A DNA stretch of 64,000 nucleotides, taken from Phoronis australis (taxonomy: Eukaryota > Phoronida > Phoronidae). Below the pieces are notes generated by a model that was not told the origin of the DNA, did not search any database, and saw nothing but the letters and a program-made list of their open reading frames with translations. A program made the translations under genes and the position numbers. The DNA lies in assembly GCA_002633005.1 (NCBI GenBank), contig NMRA01000536.1, forward strand, positions 134,440 through 198,439, read 5' to 3'. Numbering within the stretch: the first letter of the stretch is position 1; the number at the start of each line of letters is the position of its first letter. Of this stretch, positions 45,101 through 55,915 are shown piece by piece.

Positions 45101-47979
45101 GTATTTCAATATTCCGTATACGTAACGTGCATGCCCATCATAATAGATGATACTTTGTTGAGGATTTCAGCTGTAGACTTAGTAGTCTTCGTTTGACGTT
45201 TTACCTCAGCGTTCTGCATCCCAATACAACGTCACCTATTGGCGAAAATTTGGTCGTAATTACGCCCGAGACTTCGCTCGCGTTTTACGACCGTAATCAT
45301 CTTCGTTATGTCCAACGAGAAATTGGTTTGTAGGCCGCTCTCGGTATTTTACGCTTACTATTTGCTCGTAATTTTATGCTCCTAATTTTAGCAAGTAGGC
45401 GTTACATTTAAGTACCACCTCCCGAGACCACCAGCTAACCAACTAATACTCAGTTGATATTGTTTTGTGGTGCCAATGGTTTCTTATTCAAATGTTCTTA
45501 ATAGACAACGAACGATTTACCAGCAACATTAAGAAATGCTACTGCATTACCCCCGAAAACCTTTTTAACCTATGTTTTTGCAATGTCATGTATCATTTAC
45601 ACGCACCGTTACCTGGTAAGAGTTCCATTGAACTTGACCTAAATATTGAAAATCATGGCAATTTTAACAAATACAATAAAAGCATTGTCAGACAACCTGT
45701 TACACATATATATATATATATATACATTTTGGCACTTAAATATGTACTAAAACGGGCCACTTTCAAATGCCTGGGATGGGTAGGGAACCAAGTAAAAACA
45801 TTTCAGTCAGTCTTCGATGTTTTTTCGGCAACCTTTTGGATTTATATACTTTGCACCTGAGATTTTACCGTGTGAGCGTTTCATAACACGAGCAAACATA
45901 CAAGGGTAATATTAGGAGCGTAAAATGTGCTTCAGAGCTCACGTGACCTACACAACAAATTCTCATTGGATATAATTACGGTAGTCAATCACAAACGAAG
46001 TCTCGCGTAATTACGGATGACACTTTCACCCGAACGGAACAATGCCTTTGTATAATTCAGATGCGAAAGCCCGAATACGAGTGAATGCCTTGGATGTCTC
46101 ACCAATGCCCGTTGGTGTTCCGGGCGAGGTTGAAGTCTCCGTCGATGCCTCTGTCAGCCGGGACATTCCGGGACCCGCTAGTCTTCAGTTGAAAATAAAT
46201 CAAGAGCGACTACTATTCTCACCCAAAATACCATGCCTCGGCAATGTAGGATCATGGTAGGAGTCCAAAAGGTTTTATTTTATTTTATGTGCAAAGTATA
46301 CGTATCAATAACCTAACAGCGGTATTTTTATGAATGCAAAGCCACAGTTAGGCGAATTACATAAAAATTGTCTTGCAGTTACAACAATGTACCTGGTTTT
46401 ACTACGGCACCGTAAGATAATCGATACTGTAATAACAAAGACTATAATTAAAGCAATATCAGAACATGTTAACAGAAAGAAAAACAATAATGTTACTGCA
46501 ACATCGGCATTACCAACAGCAATTACGTTACCGCTACTATCATTATTTTGCTGTACTTTTAGGTTATGTTGAACCTTATCGACAAATCAGTGTAATTAGC
46601 CAAATACTTGCAATACTGTCGATTTTAACTCAGTAAAAGTATGTATTTTCTGACATCCAAAAGCATGAAGAATTTGGTTTTTAACTTTAACATTAATTGG
46701 GTCACGTAACCGAGAGGTTTACTTAAATTTACCAAAAAAGAAAGGTACATTAATAACAAAACAATGGTATCAATAACATTCACCTTTTATTACATAGAAA
46801 TGTTCAATATGAGATATCAAACACGCTGTACAGGTTTATTAAACATCGTTTCGTTTTTGTTTTATGCTAGTTTGTGTCATTTCATGAAAACCATGAAAAT
46901 TCTCATGCCAAAGTGTAACTTACATTTTAAAAACGATCCGAAACAGTGCATCGAAGAACATTGCATAACACTTATTATCTGAAAGTTTCATTTGACTTCA
47001 TTCAGCCATTTCTGAGATATCGTGTTCAGAAGTTAAAACAAATGTCTAACGTCCTACCGGTTGTTTTAGCTTTGTTAAATAAATGACTGCATGCACTTTG
47101 CATTTCACATAGCAAATACGACGACGTCTGCACAATTCTTGATCGCATGGAGTCGGAGAATTGGCTAAAGTTGTCCAGAGATGTGGCTGTCCAGCTTAAG
47201 GCTGTCATCAAGGACCAATTAGGTATTATGAAGACGTGCCCGTTGGCAGCCGGCAATTACACGATCAACAGCGCCAAAATTAAGTTGCCAAATATACCGA
47301 AAATTCTATCCATGTTTGCCACAGTAAGTAATTACGTGTACCCTAGTAAATAAGTAATTTCGTGTTCCCTAGTAATAGAATCGTGCTGTTCTGTTTGACA
47401 AGCGATAATAGATGTAAGTCGCAGCGGAAGGGCTCATAATAATATGAGTGTTTGTGCCCACAGTAGAAGTGGGGTCTGTCACTGGTAACATACAACGTAG
47501 CGCACCCTATTGGATTTTTTTGAAATTTAAATTTAGTCTCCCGAGGTGAGGCGCCTGCTTTTTCGTTCTTGTTTTTCTACATGACTATCAAGCTCAGAAC
47601 CCGTTTTAGTGCGATAGATTACTGCATTAAGGCATGATTCGAAAAAGTAAAGCTATTGGCTCATAGGGAGATTCTGAATCCATCAGGTGGTACTATTGAG
47701 TTAAAGCTCTTCTTTTTATTACCTGAATAGAGTGAGAGCAAGGTTTAGCTCTGTAGACGCAAGAATCTCACGAAGGAAGCCAGTATGATAACGTCCCTTG
47801 CTTTTTTTTTCTTTTTAATACATTTATTGCCCAGACAACATCACGTAGCCAGTCTGAGGTTGGGTGCCTCAGTTCTGGCTTTAACAAAAGTATATAATAG
47901 CGACTAATAGATATATAAGGCAATAAAATGTACCTGGAAAGGGGAAAGGGGAGAGGGGGAAGGACTTTCACGCGCCATT

Positions 47980-48022
<43 letters not shown>

Positions 48023-51000
48023 ACACACACACTCACACGCCGTGTTGAAATTATGTCTGGAGAAATTAGGTTCTATATAAATACGTACAAACATAAATAC
48101 ATACAAAAATAATAATATCAGTACAACTTTGATGATTTCTAGAATACTACTTAAAAGCATGCGTGCAGATCTCTCCATTTATCCATATTTGTGTCCGAGG
48201 TATCTGCTAAAATTGTGTTAATAAAAGTTTGTAATTTCAACTTGAAATCCTTAAAAAGAAGAGGCTTTTTACCTTTGATGCCTGGTAAATGAAGTAAAGT
48301 GCAAGTGTATTAATTTTATTGCAAATGAATTTCTGGTTTGTATTAGGGTTTTGAATAGAATCTAATATGTCCCACATCGTAAACATGTACTGGGTATTTA
48401 GGGCTTTATTTAAGAGTGTTTGCACTGATTCCCAAAAAGTCCTGACACATGTGCAATAATAAAACATATGAAATATAGTCTGTAACTCATCACAATAGGG
48501 GCACTTATCAGTATCAACCACCCCTATTTTGTATAAAGTAATATTTGTAAATATTCTTCTATGGGTAAAGAGGTACCTGAAGTTTTTTTAATTCAGGATT
48601 TATTGGGAGGCTGAAGGGTAAAAAATAAATTTCTCAAATTTTTTTTCATTATAATAATTACTTAACCACGCATAAGAGTCGGGTTTTTGTGCAAAAGTAT
48701 GTATATGTATAGTACAATTTTTAATCCAATCTTTACTACAACTGCTATAAATAATTAAATGAAAGTTGTTACAACCAACAGATCTTGGTTCTAGTTCACC
48801 AAGATGCTTCCTCAATGCACTAACAACAACTTTGTATTGGAATATACAAAAATTCTTGAGATTGTATATATTTTTGATAAAATCCCAACTAAGAATTTTA
48901 TTTTTATTATCTAGAAAATCTTCAGAAAATAAACAGTCCCGCTTCCAACATTTTCCGACAAAATACGGATTTATTGCTAAGTAAAATGTTTTGATTATTC
49001 CACAACACTTGTTTGTTAATAGGTATATTCTTAAAAACTTCTATATTCAAAGGCTCTAAGCTTTTCAGCACTTCAGTATAAAAGGAATTGTTAATTGACA
49101 TTTTCAAATTTCTTAAACGGAAGTTTGAGAAGAAAATAAGGCCTCCACCCAATTTTGTTAAAAGAGACTTGGGATGAAATTTCCAACTTCCATTTCCTTC
49201 TGAATTTAAACGTTTGACCCAGTTGAACATGAGGCTATTTTTAACTACTTGCACGCTAGGATATTTCAACCCTTCTTCTTCATATAGAAGTACAGTGACA
49301 GATTTCTTTATTCTTGGTGGCTTTCCACACCAAATAAAATCTCTAATTATTTGATCTATTTCTTTAATCCTATTTGTTGTAACTTCGATATTGGCTAAAA
49401 CGTGAACCAACGTAGACAAACCGTAAGTTTTTACAACATGAATGCTCCCGTGGTCGTCAAATGTCTAGTTTGCCAAATATTTAATAGATCTTTTAATTTC
49501 TGAGTTTTCTTGCCATAATTTAGCTGCTCAACTTCTTTATCATTTTGTCCGAAATATATTCCAAGACTTTTTATAGGTTTTTGAGACCCAGAGATGTTGT
49601 ACATTTTTTTAGGACAATGGGCACCACCTCGGGCAGAAATATATAAACCTTCGCACTTTTCAGGATTTAAATGCAAGCCAGAAATGTCTCCAAATAATTT
49701 TAAAAATTCAAAACATTCTTTTCCGGAATTCTTGTCTTGAATGAACAAAATGGTGTCCTCCGCGTACTGTGTTATTTTGTTTTCATTATTATAAATTTTT
49801 AAACCATGAAACTAATTATTCTTTCTGATAAAATATGGCATAAGTTCTGCTTTTAACACAAAAAGGTTACTTCACAGCGGATCACCCTGTCGTAAGCCTC
49901 TTTCAATGTCGAAATACCGAGTGGTGAATCCGTTATTTAGCACACAGGATGAGATTTTATTATACAAAATTTTTATTTTACATATTACCCCTTGTCCAAA
50001 ATTGAAGGCTTTTAAAGTTTTGAGTATGTAACCCAAATTTAAGGTGTCGTATGCCTTCTTGAAATCCAGGAATATAATTTGGCCATGTAGTTTATTTTGT
50101 TTGTAATATTCCAACAAATCTTTAACTAATCGAATATTTTGGCCAATATACCTTTTAGGTAATGATGTCTGATCAGGGTGAATCAATTTGTCTATGTACT
50201 TATAATTTCTATTGGTAATGGTTTTTGTGATCAATTTGTAGTCACAATTTAAGAAGGAGATTGGCCTCCAGTTATCTAACAACAAAAGTTCCTCACTGTT
50301 TTTGCTTTAGGGTATAAAAGTCAAGTTGTTTTCGTGTTTCGTTTGGGAAGTATACATTAAGCAAGGTAACATGTTCTTGTAAAATTGTACAATTAATCCA
50401 ATTATATCTCCCGTCTGTGGCGTTTATAGTTGAAATAATTTCCAAATCCAACTGTGGATGCAGTAAAATGACAGTTCCTTTTCTATGATTTGTCCCATGA
50501 CTTGCAATAATGGTTCCACCCCATTCACATTCCCATCTTGTAATAGACTCCGCGGTACTGTGTGTCTCTTGTAAATATATTACGTCATATCTTTTTAATT
50601 TCAACCATTTAAAAAGTTGTAAACGTTTTGTTACTGAATTTATACCCCGGACATTTAGAGATATGAATTTGATGCTTGTAATAGGCTACATGGCAACATC
50701 TCTCAAAGTCTTGCGAGTCTACGAAATGGACGCCAGAAAGCATTCGGCGTCTTTGGTCTAATGGTCATACGTGACTACCTGAATAAAACATTTTTACTGG
50801 TAAAATCCCCGTCGCACTAGAATAACCGGTTAAATTTAAAGTCGCCCATTATTTCGCTTATAAGTGCATGCGGGCGTTGCTTCACTTATTAGCGCAGACG
50901 ACTTTTCTGTTACATAGCCTTTTCGCAACAATTCTTTGTACTTTTTAGTTGCATTTCGCCCTTTTAGCGGGTTTGAAAACGAAAATATAAGATGCCTTTT

Positions 51001-52276
51001 ACTCTCGTAATGTAAGTCTTTATCGTGATAGAAATTTATTCCGTTACCAACTCAAATCACAGGTGCACCGTTTACGAATTTGGTAATTGATTTTATGAGA
51101 GTAAAACGTGTAATTTTATTTTTGTTTTAGCCAGCTAAACATGGTGACATATAACTTTAGATAGTCATATTGAGGTGAATAGATCTATCGTCTTGTAACC
51201 AATAAGTCGTTCCATTCACATGCTGTTTAAAAGTCTATTATTGGATTGCGCTCAAGTGTTTGTATACCAGGCACATGTGCCTAATTCCACACATCGGCGC
51301 GCATTGCTTCAAATATAGGCACATGTGCCTGAATACGCGCATAAACCTTTAATTTACAACCTCTAATTCCATTTCAAATATTACGATATTGTTACATCGG
51401 GTGCGGAGGCTATAAGGGGTTGCCGCACTTGCAAATTTGTACTGGAACTGCGGCGGAGTCTGATCGACTCAGAATTTCCCTTTTGGTTATAAAAAAACGT
51501 CAACTTCACAAAACACAGTCCAATATTGACTTCAACACATTTTTAAGAAAGCAAGTTAAAAAATTGTCCGACTTTCAATTCCAAACTAAGTAAACAGTTT
51601 TTATAGGCAGCCCGTGTGTCTTTGTCACTATATCTTCACCTACCTTCCGCTTTTCTAGTAAATAAATAGATAAGGGACATGTAGTAATCTATTTACCCTG
51701 GTTTTGAGCAAGAAACAACAAAACACGCAAAACAAAAATGAAAATGTTTGACTTTCGTTGTGCTTGACGTCGGTCATCGTGTGCAGCGCAGTGGAACAAA
51801 CCAAACACTAAATGTTTCATAGAACACCATAGCATGGCTATATCGCGTTTTCCCGTCAAATCTTTTTATCTTCCGCGAGCATTAACTGAATGGCTTATTG
51901 CCATGTAGTTCAGACCCTTTTAAGTGGATAAATGCTTTTTATTGTGTATTTATTTATCGGCTATGATTTAAAGTGAAGTTTCCACCTTCATTTGCGGGTT
52001 CTATAGAGAGGCGAAGCAGTATACCCGGGAGTGAAAAACATCAAGTGGAACTGGTACCTCGTCACTATTAAGCGAACCAAATTTTGATAACCAGTTTTCT
52101 CCAAACGGGCATAAAACTGGTTCTCAAAATACGGGCAGGTTTTATCAGACTATTGCCGATTATTCTAGGGCGACTATGCAGCTAATGTACGAGTTGAAGA
52201 CGAGGCTGGAACAGTCATGTGTTTGGACCTGAAATTGTCAGTTGAAGATAAAGGAAAGCTGTTCCCTGGAAAGTAA
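42080..52276 (+). CDS. GM2-activator-like secreted lipid-binding protein (ML domain), 4 exons, 200 aa
   Basis: Exons 42080-42167, 46061-46256, 47113-47323 and 52169-52276; phases 1, 2 and 0 agree and the frame runs from ATG to TAA. Residues 1-16 form a signal peptide (MKGLFVLYLALTAVHA). The mature protein follows the GM2 ganglioside activator plan: FSNCDAKARIRVNALDVSPM, then VPGEVEVSVDASVS, PCLGNVGSCKYDDVC, TCPLAAGNYTIN, IKLPNIP, and GDYAANVRVEDEAGTVMC. GM2AP extracts glycolipid from membranes in lysosomes and presents it to hexosaminidase; invertebrate relatives bind varied lipids and may be extracellular. Length is near human GM2AP (193 aa). Six cysteines match three of its four disulfides. 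Introns 1 and 3 are swollen by transposons. I am confident of the family, not of the ligand. Confidence 0.88.
42497..44633. mobile_element. 2.1 kb CAGTGGCGGATC-family element, 5-bp TSD GTGTG
   Basis: Runs from CAGTGGCGGATCTACGG to ATAGATCCGCCACTG with GTGTG on each side (42492-42496 and 44634-44638). Both ends match, in opposite orientation, the element at 37867-39487. The interior (about 43000-44450) has no transposase that I recognise; it contains a degenerate GGTCYCG tandem tract. Inserted in intron 1 of the GM2-activator-like gene. Confidence 0.85.
43805..44110 (+). repeat. Degenerate GGTCYCGYGACGGACC tandem tract
   Basis: Five related motifs at about 43808, 43868, 43947, 44004 and 44053, spaced 49-79 bp. 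Two carry the longer shared stretch CAGTGTACTTCTGGTCCCTC. It lies inside the 42497-44633 element. Confidence 0.65.
45255..46015. mobile_element. Fold-back element with ~130-bp terminal inverted repeats
   Basis: Left arm 45255-45395 (CGTAATTACGCCCGAGACTTCG..CCGTAAT..ATTTTATGCTCCTAATTTTA) is complemented by the right arm 45895-46015 (TATTAGGAGCGTAAAAT..CGAAGTCTCGCGTAATTACG). The middle contains a (TA)n run at 45706-45724. It ends 45 bp before exon 2 of the GM2-activator-like gene. Confidence 0.75.
46061..46256 (+). CDS. GM2-activator-like gene exon 2
   Basis: Acceptor TTGTATAATTCAG, donor TG|GTAGGA; 196 nt. Encodes ARIRVNALDVSPMPVGVPGE to PCLGNVGS, matching the first half of the ML fold. Confidence 0.9.
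47113..47323 (+). CDS. GM2-activator-like gene exon 3
   Basis: Acceptor TTTCACATAG, donor GTAAGTAA; 211 nt. Encodes KYDDVCTILDRMESENW, then TCPLAAGNYTIN and IKLPNIPKILSMFAT. Confidence 0.9.
47982..48038 (+). repeat. (CA)n microsatellite
   Basis: Interrupted CACACA run with two CTCACAC interruptions, next to the 3' end of the antisense LINE. Confidence 0.95.
48237..50690 (-). mobile_element. Broken L1/Tx1-like LINE (endonuclease and reverse transcriptase remnants)
   Basis: In minus-strand order: APE-type endonuclease start (IKFISLNVRGIN, YLQETHST, GTVILLHP, NVYFPNE; 50690-50293), then an abrupt jump to reverse transcriptase (NWRPISFLNCDYKLI, FLDFKKAYD, RGLRQGDPL; 50285-49872), an active-site region reading QYAEDTILF near 49770, SGLHLNPEKCEG (49680 region), and the C-terminal CPYCDELQTIFHMFYYC zinc knuckle (48500-48440). 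Stops and frame changes separate the pieces, and the endonuclease-RT junction lacks several hundred bases. Dead copy in intron 3 of the GM2-activator-like gene. Confidence 0.9.
52169..52276 (+). CDS. GM2-activator-like gene exon 4 (stop)
   Basis: Acceptor GATTATTCTAG; 36 codons. Encodes GDYAANVRVEDEAGTVMCLD and ends LFPGK-TAA. The pattern G-x-Y...C matches the last strand pair of GM2AP. Confidence 0.85.
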   Translation, partial: GDYAANVRVEDEAGTVMCLDLKLSVEDKGKLFPGK

Positions 52277-52409
52277 CCTGCAGAAAATGACTGACAGGTT
52301 TTCACAGGTTTTCTGCAAGCACAGCCTGAAATTAAGTGCTCTAGATATTTGAAATAAAATAAAAGTGTTAATTCTAAGCACAGGATTGTTTATTTTCATC
52401 CAATGATGT

Positions 52410-52541
52410 TCAGGGGCGAATCCAAGATTTTTTAAAACGGGATGGTCGGATCAAGGATTTTTTCAATGCTATATTTCATATCACTAAAATGAAAAATGGG
52501 GTACGGACCCCCTTGACCCCCCTTGATACGCCTGGACTGTT
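52410..52541. mobile_element. Short CAGGGGCGAATCC-type MITE fragment
   Basis: Starts CAGGGGCGAATCCAAG and ends CCTTGATACGCCTGGACTG; about 130 bp. It resembles the CAGTGGCGGATC family but has no clear target duplication. Confidence 0.45.
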
Positions 52542-52988
52542 GCAAACACTAATAAATGAAACGTTGAAAGTATGACCTGTCATAGTAGGCAGGGTTGCCC
52601 ATCTGTCCCAACACTTCGTTAATCCACTAGAATTAACTAGGACAAATGGTTATGATCAATAATGATTATAGTGGGTTCCGAATGCTCCTTACGGACCGCT
52701 TTGTGCTTTGTATAGTCCCGTCTTTTTTTGAACGATAATCAAAACTTTACAACTTAAAAACATCTAAAAAAGTACTCCAAATTCGTCGTTTTAAATTTGC
52801 GAGTGTAAACTGTCCACATGTTTATGAAACAATTGTGTTATAGACACTAAATACAAATACAACGAATGTTAGTCTTCGTTCTCGTCTTTTGTCCTCGGCA
52901 TTCTGAAAACAGAAGTCGGAATATTTCTCTCCACTTAATTCGTTAGTGCGGCAGACCCTCAACTTGAAATCAAGTTCACTTGACCACA

Positions 52989-53201
52989 TCATGAAAAACC
53001 ATCTTGGACATGTGCTTTTTTAATTTGCTCAACCGACGGCCTGGTTGTAATTTCGCTCACGTCAACTATCGACCTTATAATCGACGACGGGGCTAATCCA
53101 TCATATGATTCAAATGCAAACAATGCGTCGTATATAGCTGAAAACACAAGTAGTTCCTTCTCGGTTTCCGAGAAAGCATGAACAGGCATCAAAGTGGGCA
53201 T
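52989..53201 (-). CDS. Possible small protein, 70 aa, unrecognised
   Basis: Open frame MPTLMPVHAFSETEKELLVF followed by an acidic, protein-like stretch containing DALFAFESYDGLAPSSIIRS and ending HVQDGFS-TGA. Its composition looks coding, but there is no splice context or homology. Could be a lone exon or chance. Confidence 0.3.
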   Translation of the reverse strand: MPTLMPVHAFSETEKELLVFSAIYDALFAFESYDGLAPSSIIRSIVDVSEITTRPSVEQIKKAHVQDGFS

Positions 53202-55680
53202 ATTTATTCCTTATTATCTGTGTTAAAAATAACACCCGTCATTCCCACACGCAGAGAGTGGTGGCATCTTGCGTTTTTATGTAACCATGTAGTTTTCTTC
53301 GACATAAAACTGCACACGAGGCCAATGTTGTGACTTTGAATTTTTCATGTCTCTGATGTTTCATTGGAAACTATATGTTTGCAGTCGGCAAACCTTGATG
53401 ATTTGCCTGACTGCTATCCGTTTTTTATGCAAGGCACTCGCGAGGAGCATCGATTGCGGAACCAAAGACAAAATATAACACAATTCAACATGAACAGCCT
53501 CGCCAACAAATCTCCATTGGGGACGTCATTTTACTAACCTGCGATAATAAGGTCCCTAGCTTACTGGTGAAGGACTTGTCTTTCGCGAGAATTCGCGTTT
53601 TCTTACTTAGTCATAGCTTTTTCGTGAGGCTCATGTGTCACCTCAGAATGCACCGTATTTTAAAAGTCACAGGAAGTTCAAAGGGGTGAAGACGACGTCA
53701 AATACGAGGGCATGTTTTCAACGCACTGCAATCAACAAAATACGAAGAACCAACACTCTAATTTCTTCTCGCCTGCGCGAAGTCATGGTTTAGTTAACTT
53801 GTACTGTATTCGCGATTGCATTGAATTTCGTCACCGCCGGCTTTTTGCCTACAGCAAACTTAATATACGTTTTTTCATTCGATGATGGTTTCGATGTTGT
53901 TGTTGGTAACGGAAATAGAACACCATATATACTTCGGAGTAAACGGATTAATTCGTTTTTAGTTTTTCAGCCCGTTAAATAGGGCGAAATGAAGCTTTAA
54001 GCAGACACGTTAACCATACAACAAGCTTTGACACACTACACTAATCAGGCTGATGTGAGCAACTCCTGTATCAAAATGTGACAACATCCGTCCCTGATTG
54101 CAGGGTACTCGTTCACGTGAGGGGAAAGGTGTCTGTGCCATCTTAGAGAGGAATTATTTGGTGTAGGAAAATTCCTCCGGGTCAGCATCAGTTCCATTTC
54201 AGTCGACACCCCTCATCGGCGTTGTCTCACATAGTCAAAACTGATATTTTGAAGCAATTCTAACCTTGAGTGTGATTTTTTAGTCAAAGGAGGGGAATTT
54301 TTGCGCTTGATGGGGGTATTTCGGTTAATTTCCAAATATCTTTTACAAGGTAATGGAGCGATATTCCTCCCGAAAACCGAGGATTGGGTTGCAATTGCCA
54401 TTCCCATTCTAGGAGAAATGGTCCGTTGCTGCTTCAATTATTTTGCCGTGACTTTTTGGGTAACCAACTCCCCCGCAGGCATATCCTCAATTTGAACAAT
54501 GCAAGTGCTTGATAGACGACACCCTTGACATTGAGACTTTGCAACTATTCCACTCATAAAATACACTTTTAAAACGATGTTGATCTACAAGTGACACTTT
54601 AAATTTTTTTAGAGACTTACTCTATTTTTAGCGCTGTGTGTTCGTATTTAACCCCAAGATATGTATTACTTGTACACGCTTCAGTCACAAAGCACCATTT
54701 AATCCTTTAGGTACGTTCATCTCCGGCCGTTGCACAGGAAGGCCCCATTGCAGACACAACCTTGTTCAAGAATTTCCAATTTTCTTGCCAGTATGGCGAC
54801 GAAACGGAACATGCGACCAAAATTTTGTTTTGGGAACAGCAACAATAGTAAAGTACACGTCACGAAGAGTGTAAAAAATATTTCCTATGAGTGCTTGGCG
54901 ACCTTGTTTCGGTTCAGCTGTTGAGTATGCCGATAGTTTGGCAATACCCTAGCTCTTACAAGTCAATTTTCGCGACTGTTTATGTTACACCAAAGTACGT
55001 CACTTTCCGTTGGCGCATATGCGCATGCACACATGCCGCAATTTGCCATTTAATTTTATGTAGTAGTAATACGCACAGACGAGACTTACACGCGCGCCTA
55101 CGCAAACACGCACGTGCGTCCATACGCACGTCCACACACGCGCGCGTGAACACCCACATGCACATGACAAACATTCACGGGTTTTTGTCACACGTGTTGG
55201 TAAAGATGCTATGTCGTGTCTACTAGCACCGTTTACTACTTACACACATGTTTGAAATTTGTTATTCTAAATACGAGACAACGTCACTGACTGAAAAGGG
55301 GTGGATGATCGTTTGTTTTGTCCAGTATTTTTTGCTTAAATGCAAGCTTTTATTTCGAATATGCTATAAATAAATACTTCTAATTAGGAGTTAATTTCAA
55401 GATGACGTTTTACTGCAACATACATTGTCAGGTTTCTGAATCGATGTTTACGGAGCGAAAACGGACTTCCATCTCAAAATGCAAATCATCATGGTGTAAG
55501 TAAATCTATCCATTCTATAATTGAAATGTGAGTATACTGACATACCGAAAAATAACTCCTCTGCCTCAACCAAAGACACCGCACATGTACGTAAACAACT
55601 TGTTACCGCCCTTGACGTCAGCCGATATTTACGGAAAAGACCGAATAATGACGACTTTGAGCGCACTCATCTGTGCTCAA
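53202..55680. other. Intergenic DNA upstream of the lectin gene
   Basis: No exon recognised. 55015-55170 is unusually rich in alternating purine-pyrimidine (GCGCATATGCGCATGCACACATGC, CACGCGCG). Confidence 0.4.
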
Positions 55681-55683
55681 ACG

Positions 55684-55697
55684 GGTATATATATATG
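55684..55697 (+). promoter_or_regulatory. TATA-box candidate of the C-type lectin gene
   Basis: GGGTATATATATATGGG about 65-75 bp before the start codon at 55759, at a distance that fits a short 5' UTR. Confidence 0.5.
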
Positions 55698-55758
55698 GGC
55701 AGGTCTGACAACTTAACTTCATTCTAAAATTGTTGTGCTGACAATAACCACGAGAGAG

Positions 55759-55915
55759 ATGCATTCCGTTAACTTTTGTTTCATCACCGCTGTCACGTTT
55801 GCCTGTGCCTACGGTAGCCAAGCAGTGCTCGGCCGCCTGCCTTCAACGCCGGTGCTTGGTGAGCGATTGGAGAGAATTGAACGTTTACTTGGAATTTCAC
55901 CAGTGGGACACACAA
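55759..55915 (+). CDS. C-type lectin exon 1
   Basis: Start codon chosen at MHSVN because the hydrophobic signal core follows at once; an in-frame ATG at 55735 would add eight hydrophilic residues. Donor A|GTAAGT. Confidence 0.85.

Noticed and set aside
47768-48016. Cys-Val repeat protein on the minus strand
   Set aside because: Translation of the (CA)n microsatellite.
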